64,000 bases of DNA, taken from contig DCIR01000012.1 in the NCBI GenBank assembly GCA_002317155.1, positions 41,121 to 105,120 of the forward strand. The letters run 5' to 3'. Positions 59,457 to 64,000 of the stretch are shown here, piece by piece. A program made the translations under genes and the position numbers. The stretch is from Lachnospiraceae bacterium UBA1721 (lineage in GTDB: Bacteria; Bacillota; Clostridia; Lachnospirales; Lachnospiraceae). Positions within the stretch are counted from its first letter, which is position 1. Each line of letters opens with the position of its first letter. The notes under the pieces are model-generated. The model was not told the origin of the DNA and ran no database searches. It worked only from the letters and a program-made list of their open reading frames with translations.

Positions 59457-61220
59457 TTACTGAGCATTTTTAACATATTCTATAGCGTTAAGCAATACGT
59501 CATCGTACTGCATCATTACTGCATAAGCGCGAGTATTCTTGCCCTCATAACTTAATTGCATGTACTCTATTCTATCCTCAAAAGATTCGGTCAGGACAAC
59601 ATCAGGCGTAATGCCAACAAGCATATCCGAACCTTCAGTATCCTCATTAACGCAAGGAGTAAATGCATAACACAATCTACTGTTAGGAAGCGAATACATG
59701 AATATAGGTCCTTCGATTCCTTCTCCACCTGTATGGCTGCCGATTACAGTTACATTATCCAGTGTCGATGCCGCATAGGTAAACATATCCGCAGAAGAAT
59801 ATGTATCTTCGTCTACAAGGATGTACACTTCATTTCTTTTGTCAGCTCCACCCGAATACCACAGGCTATCCGTAAAATGATAATATCCATCAGACGAATC
59901 GAACGAAATAAGTTCCATAAGTCTTGTTACCGGATCTGATACCCACGTCGTAGAAAGTTCATTCTTTTTTATCTTGCACGGCAAATCAATATCAATTGAT
60001 TCTTCGAATACATAAGGCGTTATATAGCGTGTAAAATAATTAATCAGTCCTCCACCATTACCGCGCAAATCGATAATAATCTTATCATGACGAGTGAGTG
60101 CGTCCTCCAGTTCTTCTACCATTCTTTCATCGTCCTCACCGCTCATGCAGGTATAGATACGCAGATAAATATAATCATCCTCTACACACTCAACAAGTTC
60201 ATAATTATCTGTAATAACATCCGTATCACTATTATTTACATATGCTGCATCATAGTACTCAACATACATTGCGCACTCCGCATATGGATCCATGAACGCT
60301 TCCAGTTCAACTATACTTCCGTCAACCAGCTGAAGCTCCATAACGACAGGAGTACCCTTGGTAAGATTAAAATACGCCGAATATCTATAGGTAACATTTT
60401 TAATATCATCATAAACAAGTGGATTGTAAAAAGGATTCTCAACAATAAAATCTATAGTATCCATGCCGTCTATGGAAAGAACCTTTGCTCCCCAATATTC
60501 CTTAGGCCAGATTGATTCATCCATGACTCCGTGCATAATGTAGGCGCCATCCACATACCTGATACTTCCGCAATCAGCCCAATACTCTCTGTACTGGCTC
60601 TTCAAATTCTGCTCCCACGTATAATAAACTGCTGCCGTATCCGCGCCATCAAGCGCTTCCATATTCAGCTGGAATCCCGAATTAACTACCTCTGCAAAAT
60701 GAGGATACATCATGCGGTTGTGACCACTTCCCACATAGCTGACAAAGTCAACAAGCACACAATAGTATTCAAACTCATTCTTAGTCTCCAGAATCTTAGT
60801 CTGATACTCCTCGTACAATGCTTCATAATCAACACCATAGAGTTCAGCCCGCTCTTCACAGGTCGGATTGCCTAAAAAAGCATTTTCATACAGTGCTTCC
60901 AGATCAGCCAGTTTTTCCTCATCAGTAAGGCTGATGTCAACCATATCATAGTAATCCTCTACCGTCTGATATGGGAAAATATAGTACCTATTAACAAGCG
61001 GCCACACAAATATGACGCCAAGTACCACAACCACAAGAGCTTCTCTTAGAAACAACTTTAAGATAATAAGCAGAATCAGTCCTACACCAATACCTTTCTT
61101 TTTAGCTGCCGGTTGTTTATCAGCCGTCTCCTGTGCAGGTTCGACGACGGTCGCATCTTCTTTTATTTCAGTATTCGCCTCTTCTATACTACTAATTAAC
61201 TCTTCATTATTTGTATCCAT
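59457..61220 (-). CDS. Membrane-anchored S41 (tail-specific) peptidase-like protein, 587 aa
   Basis: An acidic cytosolic N-terminus (about 45 residues), then one or two hydrophobic segments at about 47-80, so the rest is outside. The S41 catalytic region is in the C-terminal half: IIDLRGNGGG (substrate-carboxylate loop), then VDEDTYSSADMFTYAA with the nucleophile Ser and IGSHTGGEG. No PDZ domain is obvious, in contrast to CtpA-type enzymes. The region of about 85-300 is family-specific and tyrosine-rich. GAGGGGG precedes the ATG. Confidence 0.85.
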   Translation of the reverse strand: MDTNNEELISSIEEANTEIKEDATVVEPAQETADKQPAAKKKGIGVGLILLIILKLFLREALVVVVLGVIFVWPLVNRYYIFPYQTVEDYYDMVDISLTDEEKLADLEALYENAFLGNPTCEERAELYGVDYEALYEEYQTKILETKNEFEYYCVLVDFVSYVGSGHNRMMYPHFAEVVNSGFQLNMEALDGADTAAVYYTWEQNLKSQYREYWADCGSIRYVDGAYIMHGVMDESIWPKEYWGAKVLSIDGMDTIDFIVENPFYNPLVYDDIKNVTYRYSAYFNLTKGTPVVMELQLVDGSIVELEAFMDPYAECAMYVEYYDAAYVNNSDTDVITDNYELVECVEDDYIYLRIYTCMSGEDDERMVEELEDALTRHDKIIIDLRGNGGGLINYFTRYITPYVFEESIDIDLPCKIKKNELSTTWVSDPVTRLMELISFDSSDGYYHFTDSLWYSGGADKRNEVYILVDEDTYSSADMFTYAASTLDNVTVIGSHTGGEGIEGPIFMYSLPNSRLCYAFTPCVNEDTEGSDMLVGITPDVVLTESFEDRIEYMQLSYEGKNTRAYAVMMQYDDVLLNAIEYVKNAQ

Positions 61221-61277
61221 AACTCCCCCTCATAAAACCATATCAATCAACCTGCACTGAGTATCAATGCAGATAAA

Positions 61278-61733
61278 CTAATATCCAAGATACTTAAGGA
61301 ATCCCTCCAGTCCCTCAACAGTATCTCTGTATGTAGCATCAAAGTCATCAGTATACCACGGATCGGCTACATCGCGCGAGCTTCCGGCAAAAGATAACAG
61401 CTTATAAATCTTTTCGTCGGGATCTCCACCAGCAATTCGATTCATATTATTGATGTTCCAGCCATCCATTCCAATCAGATAATCGTAATTATCGTAATCT
61501 GCTCTGGTCATCTGAACAGCTCTGTGCGGCACCACCGGTATCCCCACTTCTCTGAGCTTATTAACAGTACCATAATGCGGTCCATTTCCAATCTCTTCAC
61601 GACTGGTCGCCGCAGACTGAATATAAAAGTCATTTTCTATATGACGCTGCTTTACCATATGCGTGAAAACACTCTCACACATCGTGCTACGACATATATT
61701 ACCATGACAGATAAAGAGCACGCGTATACTCAT
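61278..61733 (-). CDS. Low-molecular-weight protein tyrosine phosphatase
   Basis: Dephosphorylates tyrosine (or arginine) residues in the cytosol. The catalytic loop CHGNICRS begins at Cys9 with Arg15, and the general acid Asp is in VADPWYTDDF. The length of 151 aa is normal. The frame opens five codons earlier, but the ATG at 61733 follows GGGAGG. It might control a tyrosine kinase of polysaccharide synthesis, but none is in the window. Confidence 0.94.
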   Translation of the reverse strand: MSIRVLFICHGNICRSTMCESVFTHMVKQRHIENDFYIQSAATSREEIGNGPHYGTVNKLREVGIPVVPHRAVQMTRADYDNYDYLIGMDGWNINNMNRIAGGDPDEKIYKLLSFAGSSRDVADPWYTDDFDATYRDTVEGLEGFLKYLGY

Positions 61734-61805
61734 GTTTTTTCCTCCCAAAAAGCCTTATTTTGCCGTAATATACCGTGCCTCGACTTCGTCTCGGTCGCGG
61801 CAGTC

Positions 61806-61845
61806 GCAAAATGGCCATTTATGCAAACATAATGGCCCACTTTGC
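61806..61845. repeat. Long imperfect hairpin upstream of the phosphatase gene
   Basis: GCAAAATGGCCATTTATG pairs imperfectly with CATAATGGCCCACTTTGC around CAAA. Nearby TTGGCAAA recurs (61930-61947) and GC-rich bases (61785-61805) stand out from the AT-rich surroundings. No gene is supported between 61734 and 62014. Confidence 0.5.
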
Positions 61846-62014
61846 TCGTTGCTTCGCGCATTTTGCCACTTTCAAAAATGTACAAGGTATTGTTACAATG
61901 CCACGTGACATTGATTTTTAGTACATATCTTGGCAAATCTTGGCAAAATAAGGCAAATCGATACACTCATTCGTAGTAGAAACGTAGTCAAAATAAAGTG
62001 TGTTACTATTATTA

Positions 62015-62755
62015 TCACCTTATTAATTCTTTTAGTTCCTCTACATAATACTCAGGCATATTTAATGAATATTCTCCATGATACAATCCTTTTTTTATAT
62101 CTAATACTGCATTAGGAACAATTTTACTAATTTCTTTTGCTGATTTAACCATGTTCGACTGCTCTTTTTCTCCTACAACAACCTTAATAGTTGCTTTTGT
62201 ATTCTTGATTGAATCACAAAGCGAATATCTTGTGTTAGCCTTCAAAAAAGCAATCATATCCTTTTTTGATATTAAGCAAGTATCCTGGTAATAATCATCA
62301 TAAAGAGCTTCGTTAATATGTAGCGATTTAAACTGTAGTCTTGAAAACCATTTTTGTTTAATAAGGCCGTAACTCATTGCAAATGCTGGTCCAATTAACT
62401 TCTCTGTCAATTTGTTGGGAATAAGCGATACACTTTCAATTAACGCATACTCGCAAACACCTGATGACTTAGCAAGCATTTCTACCGCAATTTGTGCACC
62501 TAGCGACAAGCCGCAGAGTACTTTAATTTTTCCATTGCAATTACTATTAATATATTCTATCAGTTTATCAGCAACTAACTCTATACTTTCAAACTGACTA
62601 CCGCTATCTGCATGACCATCGATAATGGGTAATATAACGTGATAATCATCGCATAAAATTTCGGCTTCATCTCTATAATTCCACCACGATAGCCCACCAC
62701 CATGCAGCATCATAATAATCTCATCATTCTGTTTTCCGTATTCTATATACTTCAA
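62015..62755 (-). CDS. Alpha/beta-hydrolase, 246 aa
   Basis: Small cytosolic hydrolase. The oxyanion motif HGGG is at residues 18-21 (MMLHGGGLSWW), the nucleophile Ser is in GLSLGAQ, and the His is in GLYHGEYS near the C-terminus. The substrate is unknown. The start is TTG at 62755 with GAGGAG nine bases before it; the ATG nearby is out of frame. The gene is more AT-rich than the core genes and is paired with a second hydrolase 29 bases upstream, suggesting a transferred two-gene unit. Confidence 0.85.
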   Translation of the reverse strand: MKYIEYGKQNDEIIMMLHGGGLSWWNYRDEAEILCDDYHVILPIIDGHADSGSQFESIELVADKLIEYINSNCNGKIKVLCGLSLGAQIAVEMLAKSSGVCEYALIESVSLIPNKLTEKLIGPAFAMSYGLIKQKWFSRLQFKSLHINEALYDDYYQDTCLISKKDMIAFLKANTRYSLCDSIKNTKATIKVVVGEKEQSNMVKSAKEISKIVPNAVLDIKKGLYHGEYSLNMPEYYVEELKELIR

Positions 62756-62784
62756 TCTTCCATTCTCCTCATAAAAAACAGAAT

Positions 62785-63591
62785 CTAGTAGTCAATAGAT
62801 TGCAAATAGTTTTCTATTATTCTATTTACCTCTTCTGGTCTGTCATCATTTGAATTGTGTGCCGCATTTTTTATAATAGTAAGTGGATATCCTGTTTTGC
62901 CTGACCAATTTTTATTATATATCGCGACCTTTCCAACCTGATCGCGTTCACCAAGTATTAATATAGCACTACAAGGTAAATTAATACTCTTGTTTTCAGG
63001 AATAAAAGCAGCCTCTCCAATATACATCAAATGACACAGCTCCTTCTTCGAATAATCAGCAAGCATGCTTTCCATTCTTTCTCTTGCATCACTAGTTACA
63101 CCACACATCTTTGCCATTGATTTTCTGAGCACACTATCGGGAAATAACTTACACATCCATTCCAATTGATTTAACCAGAAGAAATCTGACTTCGAATAAT
63201 ATTCACCAAATGGGGCACTATCTATTGATACAAACCCTATTACTCCTTTTGGATAAGCATCTATATAATATTGACCTATCATTCCACCCAACGACTGACC
63301 GATGATTACAGTCTTTCCTATCCCTTCAGTTTTTAAAATGGTATTTAATTCTTTTGCAACATTTGAATAGCTGAAATTCTTGTACGGTCTTGATTTCCCA
63401 TGACAAGGGCAATCCCAAACAATAATATTGTACTTATTACAAAAATACATGATTTGCTTTTCAAACAAAGTATGATTTGCAGTCAACCCCGGAAGGAAAA
63501 CTAACGTCAATTCTTTATTTATATTTGAAATCCAATAATAGGTTTTGCCATTTTCTGACAAAGAACTTTTCTCTATTAAGATACGGTTCAT
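62785..63591 (-). CDS. Alpha/beta-hydrolase, 268 aa
   Basis: Alpha/beta-hydrolase of the lactonase/esterase class. LPGLTANHTLF carries the oxyanion region, WDCPCHGKS is typical of the group, the nucleophile Ser is in GQSLGG, the acid is in LGERDQVG, and the His is in NAAHNSNDD. No signal peptide. AAGGGAG precedes the ATG. It shares composition and direction with the preceding hydrolase but is only distantly similar, so it is not a recent duplicate. Confidence 0.88.
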   Translation of the reverse strand: MNRILIEKSSLSENGKTYYWISNINKELTLVFLPGLTANHTLFEKQIMYFCNKYNIIVWDCPCHGKSRPYKNFSYSNVAKELNTILKTEGIGKTVIIGQSLGGMIGQYYIDAYPKGVIGFVSIDSAPFGEYYSKSDFFWLNQLEWMCKLFPDSVLRKSMAKMCGVTSDARERMESMLADYSKKELCHLMYIGEAAFIPENKSINLPCSAILILGERDQVGKVAIYNKNWSGKTGYPLTIIKNAAHNSNDDRPEEVNRIIENYLQSIDY

Positions 63592-63621
63592 ATCTCATTC
63601 TCCCTTCCCTTAATTATTGAG

Positions 63622-63780
63622 TTATAAATTTTTTATCCAATCAATAATCCCATCCGCAATCACTTCAATATCTTCATCAATCCAACGTTGTCTTGACCCT
63701 GATACTCTACGCAAATATTGTTTGTCTTTAAATGTATTTTCAACTCGTTTTACGATGCTTTCATAATCATTCTCACGCAT
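63622..63780 (-). pseudogene. Short coding remnant or small protein, 52 aa
   Basis: An open frame from ATG 63780 to TAA 63622, starting MRENDYESIVKRVENTF and ending DGIIDWIKNL. The composition is protein-like (charged amphipathic helices), but the ribosome site is poor and no family is recognised. It may be the separated end of the damaged gene beyond it. Confidence 0.35.
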
Positions 63781-63808
63781 ACTTGCATCATCTTACGTAA
63801 ATCCAATA

Positions 63809-64000
63809 TTACATAACCTCCTCGTCAAGTGCCTTTTTAATCATTTTGCTTTTAGGGAAAATGTCAGCATATTCCTGTATTCTCCAAAGTTGCAAGGTAT
63901 AAATAATTGCTCGATATTTTAACAGTATCTCCTTATACAAATCATAAGGCATTGTATTTTTAATTTTCCCTCAATGTTTTCTTTATTCGACTTAATGATT
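63809..64000 (-). pseudogene. Frameshifted coding fragment at the window edge
   Basis: The frame 63809-63952 (MPYDLYKEILLKYRAIIYT to KKALDEEVM, 47 aa) has no ribosome site. The sequence before it is coding-like in another frame (IIKSNKENIEGKLK) up to the window end. The two join across an A-rich stretch, as expected for a frameshift. A function cannot be named from this fragment. Confidence 0.4.

Noticed and set aside
61730..61966. 78-codon minus-strand open frame overlapping the phosphatase start
   Set aside because: It has no ribosome site and covers the palindromic leader; it may be part of a repeat but is not supported as a gene.
1..64000. Insertion sequence, prophage or integrative element
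   Set aside because: No transposase, integrase, phage structural gene or flanking target duplications were recognised; only the right end shows weak signs of transfer.

Overview
The window looks like the chromosome of a low-GC anaerobic Firmicute of the family Lachnospiraceae, probably close to Butyrivibrio or Pseudobutyrivibrio. The reasons are AT-rich intergenic DNA, GGAGG-type ribosome binding sites, oxygen-independent NrdD/NrdG, a DUF5685-DnaJ pair, an MscL with a zinc-ribbon tail, and many family-typical membrane proteins. There is no rRNA, CRISPR array, prophage or recognisable insertion sequence, and one tRNA. Nearly every gene is on the minus strand. The exceptions are nrdD-nrdG, comEC and one 72-residue protein, so minus is probably the leading-strand direction here. 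The species assignment is inference.

Region 1 (1-11.9 kb): a truncated folC, several uncharacterised envelope proteins, an M18 aminopeptidase, a patatin-like lipase, tRNA-Pro(AGG), a DEAD-box RNA helicase with an RG-rich tail, a TPR membrane protein, and a SEC-C type methionine aminopeptidase.

Region 2 (12-17.5 kb): nrdD-nrdG behind four NrdR-box-like sites, convergent with a DnaJ/DUF5685/zinc-ribbon group. The terminator of that group lies inside the nrdG coding sequence.

Region 3 (17.5-24.9 kb): two paralogous M14-type deacylases of identical length, one of which has lost its metal and catalytic residues; a TetR regulator with a small partner; an FAD oxidoreductase; a TPR lipoprotein with pyrF; and mscL.

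Region 4 (25-38.1 kb): comEC faces an operon of comEA, an OmpR-type response regulator, a histidine kinase, a GerMN lipoprotein and holA. Upstream is an orphan solute-binding protein and the arginine cluster GNAT-argJ-argB-argD. argC lies about 20 kb away at 57.6 kb. Together these cover ornithine synthesis through the acetyl cycle except argF and possibly the first acetylation.

Region 5 (38.2-53 kb): the small 72-residue protein with a strong promoter, a cytosolic GH13 glucosidase, an intergenic interval rich in DnaA-box-like and TGTCAT motifs, a nuclease-helicase, a GT-C membrane protein, an acyltransferase, and gltB-gltD separated by three back-to-back hairpins.

Region 6 (53-64 kb): a HAD-CPBP protease fusion, greA, a divergent mraY overlapping a CE2-like esterase gene, argC, a SpoU methyltransferase, an S41 peptidase, a low-molecular-weight tyrosine phosphatase, then two AT-rich alpha/beta-hydrolase genes and broken coding remnants that look like accessory DNA.
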